Program-made: the position numbers and the translations under genes
The notes under the pieces: model-generated
Told to the model about the DNA's origin: nothing
Database searches by the model: none
What the model saw: the letters and a program-made list of their open reading frames with translations, nothing else
Source: FEN-1279 sp964501535
GTDB lineage: Bacteria; Bacteroidota; Ignavibacteria; Tepidaquicellales; Tepidaquicellaceae
Direction: 5' to 3'
NCBI GenBank assembly: GCA_964501535.1
Contig: CAZCSV010000001.1
Location: 124,001-188,000 of the forward strand
DNA: 64,000 bases
In this document: positions 1 through 9,465 of the stretch, one piece after another
How positions within the stretch are numbered: the first letter of the stretch is position 1
How the letters are laid out: every line of letters begins with the position of its first letter

Positions 1-1
1 C

Positions 2-670
2 TATTCGGTAACTGAAGAAATTGTAAATGATTCGATTTTTAATGAATTTGTAAATAAAGAGTTCTTGCAAGCAGGCTTAAATGCATCTTTTCCTTTTGAT
101 AAAATAAGTTGGCCGTATTTTATTTATTTCCTTATTAGAAAAATGAAACCTGAAACAGTCGTTGAAACAGGTGTGTGGTACGGCGTAAGCTCGTCGATAA
201 TTTTAAATGCATTATATCGAAATGAAAAAGGGATGCTTTATTCGATAGATTTACCTGCTTACTTTGAAACCGGCGGATATACAGACGAGAATCCTTATCT
301 TGATGTCGAGAAAAGAACATCTTCTCTCCCTCCGAAAAAAAAACCGGGTTTTATAATCCCTGATTATCTGAAAAAAAGATGGAAATTAATACTCGGTGAT
401 TCAAAAATATATTTGCCGAATTTATTTGAGGATTTAAAAAAAGTGGATATTTTCCTGCATGATTCTTTGCACTCGTATGAAAATATGATGTTTGAATTTA
501 ATCTTGCAAGTAAATATGTGAAAAAAAATGGTTATATATTTTCGGATAATATTGACTGGCATGATGCATTTGATGACTTTTGCAGGAAAAATAATCTGTA
601 TCATAAAACTTTTTTGGCATATCTGGAAACTCCAAAACTTAATCATAATTTTGGAGCAATTCGATTATGA
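2..670 (+). CDS. Class I SAM-dependent methyltransferase (Methyltransf_24-like), 5' end outside window
   Basis: The reading frame is open to the left edge, so the start lies upstream; about 222 residues are visible. The glycine-rich SAM motif VETGVWYGVSS is followed by an acidic segment and VDIFLHDSLHSYENM, which matches the Methyltransf_24/TylF-type fold where the Asp-rich loop helps bind metal and substrate. The family methylates sugars or small glycosylated substrates, and the neighbouring glycosyltransferases suggest a sugar hydroxyl as acceptor. This is inferred; the acceptor cannot be read from sequence. The stop lies 7 bases before the next methyltransferase, so the two are probably co-transcribed. 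Confidence 0.75.
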   Translation, partial: YSVTEEIVNDSIFNEFVNKEFLQAGLNASFPFDKISWPYFIYFLIRKMKPETVVETGVWYGVSSSIILNALYRNEKGMLYSIDLPAYFETGGYTDENPYLDVEKRTSSLPPKKKPGFIIPDYLKKRWKLILGDSKIYLPNLFEDLKKVDIFLHDSLHSYENMMFEFNLASKYVKKNGYIFSDNIDWHDAFDDFCRKNNLYHKTFLAYLETPKLNHNFGAIRL

Positions 671-677
671 AATATCT

Positions 678-1811
678 ATGAATGATAATTTAGGCCAGAA
701 TGAAAAAATATGGTCGGAAGAATGGGGACAGCTGACTCCCGAGTCCGAAATAAGGATGTGGGATTTTTATGGACTGAGAAACTGGATTCTGAAATATGCT
801 CCAAGATTCGGAAAAACTGTCGAGGCTGGATGTGGATTGGGTAGATATGTCTTTTATTTGTCTGAAATGGGTGTGGATATTGAAGGTGTCGATTTCTCGG
901 AAAATGCAATTGATTTGCTGAATAAATGGAAAAAATTGTACAATTATAATGTGGTGTTTAAAACCGGAAATGTTACGAAACTTGAGTATCCTGACAATAC
1001 ATTGAGCGGGTATATTTCTCTCGGAGTAATTGAGCATTTTATTGAAGGACCTTCTGAAGCACTTAATGAAGCTTATAGAGTATTAAGACCTGGCGGTGTC
1101 GCTGTCATTACCACACCTAATGTATCTTTCAATATATTAAATCTTAGATTTAAGAGGGGTCTGAAAAATTTTGTCAAAAGAATGTTCGGTAAAAATATTG
1201 CTAAAGAACCTTTCTTCCAATATTGGTATAAACCTGCTGAACTTAAAAAATATGTTGAAGAGTCAGGTTTGTCTGTGACAAAATATAAAGGTGCTGATTT
1301 ATTGTTTGCTTTTTACGAAAAAGGGAACTATTCGGATAATAAAATCATGAAAGGCTCATTCGGCTACTGGGTGTCTGATAAATTCGAAAATTCTTTCCTA
1401 AGTCGTTTGGGCTCTCAGTCTATTACAATATCCGTTAAAATAGCCGATATTATGTATTGCTTTTTATGCGGGTGCTTTGAAGCAAAAAAATCTTCTCTTG
1501 ATATTTTTGATATCCCCGTTTGCGATAAATGCTCGGGCTCGAAAAATGCTGGATATTACAAAAAAAACATTGTTACAAAGTTCTCAAGTCCCTATGAAAT
1601 TAATGCTCCTTTGATGGGAATAAAAAATTGCTATTGCGGTTTTTGCGGTAAAGAATACCAAACGAGTGAAATATTCGAAAATTACGGATTCGGAAAAAAT
1701 GTATGCAGAAATTGCTTGAAAATTCCCGAGATTAATATCTTACTCTCAAATGAATTCGTTAAACCTGTTTGGAGAAAAAGAATAGTGAATTATAAAAATG
1801 AACTGCCCTAA
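678..1811 (+). CDS. SAM-dependent methyltransferase with C-terminal double zinc-ribbon
   Basis: About 377 residues. The N-terminal half is a class I methyltransferase: VEAGCGLGRYVFYLSEMG (SAM loop), EGVDFSENAI, and YRVLRPGGVAVITTPN, the usual post-motif of Methyltransf_11 enzymes. The C-terminal third carries two cysteine sets: C261/C264 with C282/C285, and C320/C323 with C343/C346, read as two zinc ribbons. The ATG at 678 was chosen because upstream in-frame sequence overlaps the previous gene and reads as non-conserved. The role is probably sugar or glycan methylation; the zinc module may dock a partner or the glycan carrier. The stop overlaps the next gene by 14 bases. Confidence 0.75.
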   Translation: MNDNLGQNEKIWSEEWGQLTPESEIRMWDFYGLRNWILKYAPRFGKTVEAGCGLGRYVFYLSEMGVDIEGVDFSENAIDLLNKWKKLYNYNVVFKTGNVTKLEYPDNTLSGYISLGVIEHFIEGPSEALNEAYRVLRPGGVAVITTPNVSFNILNLRFKRGLKNFVKRMFGKNIAKEPFFQYWYKPAELKKYVEESGLSVTKYKGADLLFAFYEKGNYSDNKIMKGSFGYWVSDKFENSFLSRLGSQSITISVKIADIMYCFLCGCFEAKKSSLDIFDIPVCDKCSGSKNAGYYKKNIVTKFSSPYEINAPLMGIKNCYCGFCGKEYQTSEIFENYGFGKNVCRNCLKIPEINILLSNEFVKPVWRKRIVNYKNELP

Positions 1812-2724
1812 AGTAATTGTGCTGATATTGAGTTATAACGGAAAACATTTGCTGGATGACTCGATTTCTTCTTACTTGAAAAATGATTATGATGATTTTT
1901 CCGTTTGCGTTATTGATAACGGCTCTTCCGATAACACCGAAGAATATATAAAGAGTAATTTCCGGGGAGTGGATGTGCTGCGATTGGAAAAAAATCTTAA
2001 ATACTCGGGGGGGTTTAATGCAGGGCTGGAATATGCTTTTGAAAAACAAAATGCAGAATATGTGCTGATTTCTAATAACGATGTGGTCGTAGATGAAAAA
2101 GTTATAAGTGAACTTGTCAAAACAGCTGAGGTAAAACCTGAAATTGGATTTGTTACCGGTAAAGTATTCTATTACGATAAACCGGATATCCTGCAAACCG
2201 TAGGAAAAAAAGAACACCCGCTCCTGTGGAACGGAGGGCATATCGGAACGGACGAAAAAGATAATGGACAGTATGATGAAATAACCGAAAGATATTTTGC
2301 CGATGACATTTTTATGCTGGTTAAGAAATCTCTTTATGAAAAAGTCGGTGGGTATGATACTTTGTTTCAGTTCCAGTGCGAGGAATTCGACTGGCAGGTG
2401 CGTGCGAAAGAAGCTGGCTTTAAAATATTCTATACACCTTATGCAAAAATATGGCATAAGGATAGTATGACAATCGGAAAAGTATCCGCTTTCAAGGCAT
2501 ATTATGATGCGAAAAATCCGATACTCGTGATATTAAAACATAAACAAGCCGATTTTTTTAGAAAATTCTTTTGGTGGCAATTTAAATTTGGTATAGTTAG
2601 AACTTCTTTGATATATTTAAAACAATTAAAAATTGGAATATGTTTTAAAGTCTGGCAGGGCTTCTTTTCTGCTGTGATCTGGGGAATCAAAAATAAAAAA
2701 CTTACTTTAAGACATATATTCTAA
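1798..2724 (+). CDS. Glycosyltransferase family 2 (rhamnosyltransferase-like)
   Basis: 308 residues with a GT-A fold. The N-terminus VIVLILSYNGKHLLDDSI, the nucleotide-binding VIDNGSSDNTEEYI, the metal-binding region SNNDVVVDEK and the acceptor-side EEFDWQVRAKEAGF are all in the order expected for GT2 enzymes of the RfbF/WbbL type. It would add one sugar from a nucleotide donor to a lipid-linked glycan at the inner face of the membrane. It overlaps both neighbours (14 bases upstream, 1 base downstream), consistent with translational coupling. The donor sugar is unknown. Confidence 0.85.
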   Translation: MNCPKVIVLILSYNGKHLLDDSISSYLKNDYDDFSVCVIDNGSSDNTEEYIKSNFRGVDVLRLEKNLKYSGGFNAGLEYAFEKQNAEYVLISNNDVVVDEKVISELVKTAEVKPEIGFVTGKVFYYDKPDILQTVGKKEHPLLWNGGHIGTDEKDNGQYDEITERYFADDIFMLVKKSLYEKVGGYDTLFQFQCEEFDWQVRAKEAGFKIFYTPYAKIWHKDSMTIGKVSAFKAYYDAKNPILVILKHKQADFFRKFFWWQFKFGIVRTSLIYLKQLKIGICFKVWQGFFSAVIWGIKNKKLTLRHIF

Positions 2725-3686
2725 TGAAAAGAAAAGTTGTTAAAATATATGAAAAAGATTTTGATGTGGTTGATAAGTTTTTGACTGAAAATTTTTCGAG
2801 CCCGACTCACTGGAAAGAATGGAATCTAATAGCTGGTAAATACTTTAAAACCGAATTCTTCTATTTCGCATATTTTGAAGGCGATTCCCTGATTGGAATT
2901 TGCCCGGTCCATAAAAAAAAACAAAAATTAAATTCACGATTAATTTCAGGCCCGAAGGAATATCTGATTCCGTTCGGAGGTTGGATTTTTAATAAACCTG
3001 TTGAAGTTAAACAGAATTTTGTTGAATTACAAAAAAATGAAAGTTTGGAAATTTTCTCCCTGCCACTGCTGAATGAATTCAATGCTGTGTATTCGAACGT
3101 GAAAATTCTTAAGAATTATGAAACAAGAATTATTGATTTCACTAAAAGTATGGATGATTTGTGGAAAGGCTTAAATCAAAAAAGAAGAAATATGATTCGT
3201 AAGGCATCTAAAAATAATGTTTCGGTAAGGTTTTTGCCTGCTGAGAACCTTGAAATGTTTTATGATTTCTATGTGTCTGCCAATAAAGAATATGAACTTG
3301 AATGCTTTCCCGTTGATTATTTTGTCGAACTGTCGAATGTTTCACAAAATATTAGAACCGATTTTTTGATTGCTGAAATGGATAATAAACCTTTGGGCTG
3401 TAATGTTATTGTCTCGGATAAAAATTATTCGATCTATTGGATTGGTCTTAGAATGAAAGATTCCCCTAATAATGGGTTTTTTGACCTGCTCCAGTGGGAG
3501 TGTATAAAAAAAGCTAAAGAAAATAACTGTAAATATTATGACCTTTGCTATGTCGAAAAACAACGGTTACCGAATATTTATAAATTTAAAACGGATTACT
3601 CTGAAACTAAGCTTGATGTTTTGAATATTTTGGAGAAATCCCTTTTTTATAGTGTTATTAATAAAATTCAAAAAATTATGCGATGA
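2724..3686 (+). CDS. FemAB/GNAT-like acyltransferase (BioF2-type domain)
   Basis: 320 residues. The segment KRRNMIRKASKNNVSVRFL is the FemAB/Acetyltransf_6 signature of an RR-x-IRKA helix followed by a beta strand. Downstream sequence (SIYWIGLRMKDSPNNGFFDL, then CKYYDLCYV) fits the second GNAT half. Relatives transfer aminoacyl or acyl groups to peptidoglycan or polysaccharide amines. Its place between a GT2 and a hexapeptide acyltransferase argues for decoration of the surface glycan rather than cell-wall bridges. The start ATG overlaps the previous stop by one base (TAATG). Confidence 0.7.
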   Translation: MKRKVVKIYEKDFDVVDKFLTENFSSPTHWKEWNLIAGKYFKTEFFYFAYFEGDSLIGICPVHKKKQKLNSRLISGPKEYLIPFGGWIFNKPVEVKQNFVELQKNESLEIFSLPLLNEFNAVYSNVKILKNYETRIIDFTKSMDDLWKGLNQKRRNMIRKASKNNVSVRFLPAENLEMFYDFYVSANKEYELECFPVDYFVELSNVSQNIRTDFLIAEMDNKPLGCNVIVSDKNYSIYWIGLRMKDSPNNGFFDLLQWECIKKAKENNCKYYDLCYVEKQRLPNIYKFKTDYSETKLDVLNILEKSLFYSVINKIQKIMR

Positions 3687-4342
3687 TTCTGTCTTATTAT
3701 AAATTCAGGTTTTTTGATTGCTTTAAACAGTTTTTTAGAAGACTGAAATTAAGAAGAAATAATTATATTGGAAAAAAATGTTATCTGTCGAAAAATTGTA
3801 TACTGGAAGGGGATAATGTCATTAGCGATTATGTGTATTTACTTGATAATGTCTTGCTTAGAAAAAATGCCTCCGTTGGATTTAGAGCCGTAATGAATAA
3901 CATTGATTTAGGAGAAAATTCCATTATAGACTGTGGGGTGATTTGTACTGGCTATGGTAATGGTAAAATCACTATTGGTAGTAATACTTATATCGGAATA
4001 AATAACGTTCTCGATTGGAGCTGTGATATTTGTATTGGTAATTTTGTCCATATTGCCGGTCCCTCAACTGGACTGTGGACTCACTCCAGCGTTAATATGC
4101 CTTTGAAAAATGTGGAACTGAAAAATATAAATTCTGCGGAAAGGTATAAACTCCCGATAAAAATTGAGGATAATGTATTCATTGGAGGTAACTGTACGGT
4201 TTATCCCGGCGTTACTATAGGGAATCATTCTGTAGTCGCTCCAAACAGCGCAGTCACAAAAGATGTGGAACCTTATTCTATGGTCGGAGGTGCACCTGCA
4301 AAGTTTATAAAAAATCTTGATAAGGAAAACGATAAGTGTTAG
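3683..4342 (+). CDS. Hexapeptide-repeat acyltransferase (left-handed beta-helix)
   Basis: 219 residues. Imperfect hexapeptides run through the middle (IDLGENSIIDCGVICTG, ITIGSNTYIGINNV) and the C-terminus has the classic coil closure: IEDNVFIGGNCTVYPGVTIG, then NSAVTKDVEPYSMVGGAPAK. This matches WbbJ/NodL-like O- or N-acetyltransferases that use acetyl-CoA and act in the cytoplasm as trimers. A catalytic His is likely in the VHIAGPSTGLWTHSS loop. The ATG overlaps the preceding stop by 4 bases. Substrate is inferred to be a sugar of the surface glycan. Confidence 0.8.
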   Translation: MILSYYKFRFFDCFKQFFRRLKLRRNNYIGKKCYLSKNCILEGDNVISDYVYLLDNVLLRKNASVGFRAVMNNIDLGENSIIDCGVICTGYGNGKITIGSNTYIGINNVLDWSCDICIGNFVHIAGPSTGLWTHSSVNMPLKNVELKNINSAERYKLPIKIEDNVFIGGNCTVYPGVTIGNHSVVAPNSAVTKDVEPYSMVGGAPAKFIKNLDKENDKC

Positions 4343-5838
4343 CACAGAAGTTAATATTGAGTTATTCAACAAGGATAGCAATTCAGGTGATACAAATGAT
4401 CGGCATGCTCCTGGTTGCTAGAATTTTAGGACCGAATGTTTTGGGAACCGTCGCTTTCGGCTTGGCTTTTGTCTCTCTGTTCTCATTCCTGACTGATTTT
4501 GGCTTGGGCTCGACTCACATAAAATTTATTTCCGAGGGAAGAGATGTTGCCAAATGCAATGGGACTTTTGCTAGACTTAAAATTTTACTGACTGTACTGT
4601 ATATAATTGTGGTGTTGGCATTCTATTTTATTCAAAAACTGGTATTTGGCGTCGAATTCGAAAGCCCTGACCATGACTATGTTATTATGATTTATTTGAT
4701 AATTACTTCGATTGGTAAATTATATTCTATTCCGGCTTCTACATTTGCAGCTAAAACTGAACAGGCAAAACAGGATTTTCCGAATTTTGTTCAGATTTTC
4801 TTATATCAGTTATTAAGAGTTATTGTGGCCTTTTTGGGATATAAAGCAGTCGCACAATCCTTGTCAAATCTGGCTGCAGTAGTTTTGGTTTTACCGATTT
4901 ATTTATATCTTTTTAAAGGTAATCCGGTCGGTAAGTTCGATAAATCTCTGGCAAAATTGTATTTCAATATTTCGATTCCGTTTTTTATTGCAATTATTGC
5001 TCAAACAGTAATTCATTATACGGATAAGGTTATATTACAATATCTTACTAATTCGAATGAAGTTGGATATTATTCGGCTGGCTTTAGTATTAGCCAGTTC
5101 GTGAGCTTAATCGAAGCATCTGCCGGTTTGCTCTTCTTCCCTTTTTTTACGAAAAATCTTTCCGAAGGTGAATACGAAAAAGTTAATTCAAGCGTGCAAA
5201 AATTTGAGAGGTTTAATCTTTCCTTTGTTCTTCCTTTTGTCTTATATATTGCTGCTTTTTCTGAGTTCGTTGTATCAATCGCCCTTGGACATAAATTTGC
5301 AAAAACTCCCCCCATCCTGTCTGTCGTTACATTCGCAATGTTCGTTTCCCTGATTAGCTTGCCTTATATAAATATAATTACAGGTAAAGGTCTGCTTAAA
5401 CTGTCTGCCTCGATTATTGTGACTAGTGCGGTATTATTTATTATTTTATCGTTTATTTTTGTATCACCAATATTATTAGACCTGAAAGGTATTGGTATCG
5501 CAATGTCATTATTAATAACAAATATTTTCACCGGCATCGTATTTATGAGTTATACAAAGAAAAAATTGAGCGTGATAAATATTCTGAAAGGGAAGTATTT
5601 ATTGATTTATGGTTTGGTGTATTCGGTAATTGCTTATTTTATTATGAATTTATTTTCAGACGACATAATCACAAAAATTATTGCAAGTATTGTTTTCTTT
5701 GTGGGATATTTCGGATTAGCATTCTTATTTAAAATTATTAAAACCGATGACTGGAAAATGACACTGGAAATTTTAAATGTTAAAAAAATGGTTGACTACG
5801 TTAATTCAGAACTCATAAACAAAAATAAGGAAATTTAA
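4336..5838 (+). CDS. Oligosaccharide flippase family protein (Wzx-like)
   Basis: 500 residues, almost wholly hydrophobic, with about 12-14 predicted membrane segments. The N-terminus LILSYSTRIAIQVIQMIGMLLVARILGPNVLG is typical of the PST/MATE-like Wzx family, quoted here in two parts: the Ser-rich first helix and the ARILGP loop. It should flip lipid-linked repeat units across the inner membrane. GTG start at 4336 overlaps the previous gene by 7 bases. It is the only flippase in the window, so it probably serves the whole locus. Confidence 0.85.
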   Translation: MLAQKLILSYSTRIAIQVIQMIGMLLVARILGPNVLGTVAFGLAFVSLFSFLTDFGLGSTHIKFISEGRDVAKCNGTFARLKILLTVLYIIVVLAFYFIQKLVFGVEFESPDHDYVIMIYLIITSIGKLYSIPASTFAAKTEQAKQDFPNFVQIFLYQLLRVIVAFLGYKAVAQSLSNLAAVVLVLPIYLYLFKGNPVGKFDKSLAKLYFNISIPFFIAIIAQTVIHYTDKVILQYLTNSNEVGYYSAGFSISQFVSLIEASAGLLFFPFFTKNLSEGEYEKVNSSVQKFERFNLSFVLPFVLYIAAFSEFVVSIALGHKFAKTPPILSVVTFAMFVSLISLPYINIITGKGLLKLSASIIVTSAVLFIILSFIFVSPILLDLKGIGIAMSLLITNIFTGIVFMSYTKKKLSVINILKGKYLLIYGLVYSVIAYFIMNLFSDDIITKIIASIVFFVGYFGLAFLFKIIKTDDWKMTLEILNVKKMVDYVNSELINKNKEI

Positions 5839-5844
5839 AATTAC

Positions 5845-5849
5845 AGGAG
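5845..5849 (+). promoter_or_regulatory. Ribosome binding site supporting a TTG start
   Basis: AGGAG sits 6 bases before the TTG at 5856. It is one of the few clear Shine-Dalgarno sequences in the locus and fixes the start of the following aminotransferase. Confidence 0.65.
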
Positions 5850-5855
5850 TGAATT

Positions 5856-7022
5856 TTGAAAATTCCAATCGCTAAAACGGCATTTATTAAAAAAGATTTT
5901 GACAATATCATTAAACCGCTGAAATCGGGATGGGTTGTACAGGGTCATTTCGTAAGGGAATTTGAAAAAAAATGGTCTGAATTTATAGGGGCTGAAAATT
6001 CTGTCGCAGTTTCAAGCTGTACTACTGCTATACACCTTTCCCTTTCTGCCTTGGGCGTAAAACCGGGTGATGAAGTTATCCTTCCATCATTTACGTGGAT
6101 AGCTACAGCTAATGCCGTTGAATATCTTAACGCAAAACCTGTCTTTTGCGACATCAATCTCGATACTTTTAATATGGATTTGGAAAGAGTTGAATCCTTA
6201 ATTACAAAAAAAACCAGAGCTGTCATTCCTGTCCATTTGTTTGGAATGCCTGTGAATATGTATATACTGAATGAAATTTCTGAAAAAAATAATTTGATTG
6301 TCGTCGAAGATGCTGCATGCGGTTTCGGCGCTAAATTGAACAACATCCATGTGGGAAATTTCGGCAATACCGGATGCTTTAGCTTCCATCCCCGTAAAGC
6401 AATTACGACAGGGGAGGGGGGAATGATAACTTCGAATAATAATGCTCTTTCGGTAAAACTTCGCTCAATGCGTGACCATGGAGCACTGATTTCGGATAAT
6501 AAAAAAAATATGACGAGAAAACCTTACTTGTTGCCTGAATTTCCGTATCTGGGCTATAATTACAGAATGACCGATATTCAGGCATCGATTGGCTCTACGC
6601 AGATGGATAGGGCAAAAAAGATTTTTGAAAAAAGAAGAAAAATTGCTTTAAAATATATTAAAGAACTCGAATCTGTAGAATGGCTCGATAAGCCTTTTAC
6701 TGATAAACAATATACTCATGGTTTTCAGGCTTTCGTCTGCTTGTTTAAAAATAAAAAAATAACGCCGGGCAATATTGATAACATTAATAATCAGAGAAAT
6801 AAATTTATGGACTATTTGTATAATAAAGGCATTTCTACAAGACCCGGTACTCACGCGGTTCATAATTTGAAATACTATAAAGATAAATATGATATTAACC
6901 CGATGAGCCTGCCGAATTCTTACGTGGCTGATAAATGTAGCATTGCATTCCCGATTTTCCCGTCTCTGAAAGAAGATGAGTTTGAATATATCGTAAAATG
7001 CATTAAAAGCTATAAACTTTGA
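5856..7022 (+). CDS. DegT/DnrJ/EryC1/StrS family aminotransferase
   Basis: 388 residues, full length for the family. The PLP-dependent fold is evident from SVAVSSCTTAIHLSL, PSFTWIATANAVEYLNAKPVFCDI, VVEDAACGFGA and the PLP-lysine segment CFSFHPRKAITTGEGGM. These enzymes convert a nucleotide-linked keto sugar to an amino sugar using glutamate. The TTG start has an AGGAG six bases upstream. The product amino sugar could be acylated by the acyltransferases in the locus. A second DegT enzyme occurs at 15406, so at least two amination steps or two amino sugars are likely. Confidence 0.9.
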   Translation: MKIPIAKTAFIKKDFDNIIKPLKSGWVVQGHFVREFEKKWSEFIGAENSVAVSSCTTAIHLSLSALGVKPGDEVILPSFTWIATANAVEYLNAKPVFCDINLDTFNMDLERVESLITKKTRAVIPVHLFGMPVNMYILNEISEKNNLIVVEDAACGFGAKLNNIHVGNFGNTGCFSFHPRKAITTGEGGMITSNNNALSVKLRSMRDHGALISDNKKNMTRKPYLLPEFPYLGYNYRMTDIQASIGSTQMDRAKKIFEKRRKIALKYIKELESVEWLDKPFTDKQYTHGFQAFVCLFKNKKITPGNIDNINNQRNKFMDYLYNKGISTRPGTHAVHNLKYYKDKYDINPMSLPNSYVADKCSIAFPIFPSLKEDEFEYIVKCIKSYKL

Positions 7023-7095
7023 AAATATTTATATAATAGATTGGTAAAAAAAATAAATAAACTGATAATTTATTAAATAAATTAATAAACATACT

Positions 7096-8229
7096 TTGAT
7101 TATTAATATTGATTGCAAATATTATATCGGCAGCAAACCATGTAAATTCCATAAATTAGATAAAAGACTTTGTGATGACTGTGAAAATTATGAAAAGGTG
7201 GGTAAAAGGATTCTGATTGTAAAACTCGATGCACTCGGTGATGTATTGAGAACAACCAGTATACTGCCGTCACTGAATAATAAATATCCCGGCTCTCAGA
7301 TAACATGGGTAACGAAAGATAATGCTAAAATTTTACTTGAAAATAATTCTTTTGTAAATAGAATATTATCAGTTGATGGTAACTATTTGAGTGTAATTTT
7401 AAATGAAGAATTTGACATTGGAATATGCCTCGATGCCGATATCCTTAGTGCCTCTGTGTTATCCTTAGCAAAATGTAAGGAAAAATTAGGATTTGTTGTC
7501 GACGGATATGGTCGGATAATCCCTGCGAATAAAGAAGCTGAGAAATGGTATCTGTCAGGTTTAAATGACGACCTGAAAAAACAAAACAGGGATTCATATC
7601 AGAAGCTAATATATGAGATTTGTAAACTGGAAGGTGAAATCTACAGACCGCAGATTAAGATTGATAAGGAAATTTCGGGAATAACCGAAAGGTTTGTCAA
7701 GAAAAATAATTTGCAAAATTATAAATGTATTGTCGGTATCAATACGGGCGGCGGTAGCAGATGGGAATGTAAAAGCTGGATTGGAGATTATTATAAAGAA
7801 TTGATTACTAAACTGCAGAATCACTTTAAAGACGTGGGACTTATAGTTTTCGGTGGAGAGAAAGAAAGAGAATTGATTGATTATCTCAAAAAAAATGTAA
7901 ATAAACCGTTAGTGGATGCTGAGTGCCATGATTCTGTTGCTAAGTTTGCTGGTATCTTGAACCTTGTCGATATTTTCTTGACTCCCGATAGCCTCGGCTT
8001 TCATTTAAGTGTCGCATTGGAAAAGTATACTATTGTAATGGTAGGCCCGACTTCACCTTGGGAACTTGATGTTTATGGGAAGGGTGAAATTGTATTTAAC
8101 GAAAACCTGGATTGTATCGCATGCTATGACCCTGTTTGTAAAAGGAACAAAGAATGTATGACATCCATTACTCCAAATGGTATTTTTAAAAAAATTACTG
8201 ATAAGGTAAATGAAATTAGGAATCGTTAG
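7096..8229 (+). CDS. Glycosyltransferase family 9 (heptosyltransferase-like) with cysteine clusters
   Basis: 377 residues. RILIVKLDALGDVLRTTSI is the GT9 N-terminal signature, and IVGINTGGGSRWECKSW plus FLTPDSLGFHLSVAL match the donor-binding half of ADP-heptose:LPS transferases. Before the GT domain lies a cysteine knuckle (C7, C16, H19, C26, C29), and the C-terminus has another run, CIACYDPVCKRNKECM. Such cysteine-flanked GT9 proteins occur in several lineages and may bind metal. The TTG start at 7096 has no visible Shine-Dalgarno, but it keeps the whole knuckle. Donor sugar may be a heptose, though this is not certain. Confidence 0.8.
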   Translation: MIINIDCKYYIGSKPCKFHKLDKRLCDDCENYEKVGKRILIVKLDALGDVLRTTSILPSLNNKYPGSQITWVTKDNAKILLENNSFVNRILSVDGNYLSVILNEEFDIGICLDADILSASVLSLAKCKEKLGFVVDGYGRIIPANKEAEKWYLSGLNDDLKKQNRDSYQKLIYEICKLEGEIYRPQIKIDKEISGITERFVKKNNLQNYKCIVGINTGGGSRWECKSWIGDYYKELITKLQNHFKDVGLIVFGGEKERELIDYLKKNVNKPLVDAECHDSVAKFAGILNLVDIFLTPDSLGFHLSVALEKYTIVMVGPTSPWELDVYGKGEIVFNENLDCIACYDPVCKRNKECMTSITPNGIFKKITDKVNEIRNR

Positions 8230-9394
8230 CTTCGGTCATGCGGATTCCGTATTGCATTACGCTAAAACTGTATCAAAACATTATGATGTTGATTTGATTT
8301 TCGTTTTTGCTTTGAATAAACGTATTGAAAGCGTTTTAAATTTCGAAAAAGAAAAACTTCATACGGGTTTTTTAAAAGATGAACAGGTCTGGAGAATCTT
8401 GGGCAAACCGATACAAAATTTTATCTCCTGTGATTTCAAGGTCAAATTTTTTATCAATTATAATTTGAAAGTTAGGTCCCTGAAAAATGTTTTCCTGGCG
8501 AGAAATCTGGCTCTGAGCTTATATGATTATGATTTGGTTCACTTTAACGGTATGGATGCTACTATCCTGCTGGTTAATTCTTTCCTGAGACATAAAAAAA
8601 AGGTCTTTACTGTTCATGATGTTAAACTGCATTCTGGCGAAGGTGACAGAAAAATTGTCAATGTACCGGAAAAAATTGTTAAATGGCTTATAAAGTCAAA
8701 ACATCAAATCATCATACAAAACAAAACTGATTATAATGAAATTCTGGAAAAATTTCCTCATAAGAAAGATAAAATTCACTTTATTCCCTTTAAATGCCTG
8801 AATATATTCAAAAACTTTCTGAATAATGATTTACCTGCAAATGAAAGCGATATATTGTTTTTCGGAAGAATGTCGCCGTATAAAGGTTTAAGGTATTTGG
8901 TAAGTGCCGTTGATATTGTTAAAAAAACTGTTCCCGATGTTAAAGTTATGATTGCGGGAGGAGGTAATATCAATAAAGAATTACCTGTAGAAAAATTGAA
9001 TAATAATTTTATTGTATATAACAGATATATATCTAATGAAGAAATTGCAGGTTATGTTGCGAATACTAAAATTGTGGCGTGCCCTTATACAGACGCAACT
9101 CAGAGCGGAGTCGTGATGACTGCGTTTGCTTTCGGAAAACCGGTTATTGCTACCTCTGTTGGCGGTTTTCCCGATGTGATAAATCATAATAAAACCGGTT
9201 TGCTCGTTCCTCCTCAGGATTCAAAAAAACTGGCGGAAGCTATAGTGTATCTTCTCTCTGATAGCAAAAAAATTAAAGAAATGTCAAAAAATATAGATTT
9301 TAAAAGGGAAAAAGGTGAATTATCCTGGGATTATATCTTGAATGATGTTAAGAATGTATATGATAAAACATTAAATGTGAAAAATAAAAAATGA
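8210..9394 (+). CDS. Glycosyltransferase family 4
   Basis: 394 residues, GT-B fold. The C-terminal Rossmann half has ILFFGRMSPYKGLRYLVSAV and the donor-site segment SGVVMTAFAFGKPVIATSVG, typical of retaining GT4 enzymes. The N-terminal half contains KVFTVHDVKLHSGEGDR, a common acceptor-domain motif. It overlaps the GT9 gene by 20 bases, indicating coupling. It should act in the cytoplasm on a lipid-linked acceptor. Confidence 0.85.
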   Translation: MKLGIVSFGHADSVLHYAKTVSKHYDVDLIFVFALNKRIESVLNFEKEKLHTGFLKDEQVWRILGKPIQNFISCDFKVKFFINYNLKVRSLKNVFLARNLALSLYDYDLVHFNGMDATILLVNSFLRHKKKVFTVHDVKLHSGEGDRKIVNVPEKIVKWLIKSKHQIIIQNKTDYNEILEKFPHKKDKIHFIPFKCLNIFKNFLNNDLPANESDILFFGRMSPYKGLRYLVSAVDIVKKTVPDVKVMIAGGGNINKELPVEKLNNNFIVYNRYISNEEIAGYVANTKIVACPYTDATQSGVVMTAFAFGKPVIATSVGGFPDVINHNKTGLLVPPQDSKKLAEAIVYLLSDSKKIKEMSKNIDFKREKGELSWDYILNDVKNVYDKTLNVKNKK

Positions 9395-9465
9395 AAAAAA
9401 TATTTTGAATGTTAATAATGTATTTCACGTTTATTCATTTTTGATGGAAAAATAATTTTAAATTC

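Noticed and set aside
528..677. N-terminal extension of the zinc-ribbon methyltransferase
   Set aside because: The extra 50 residues lie wholly within or beside the upstream gene in another frame and look hydrophobic and non-conserved.
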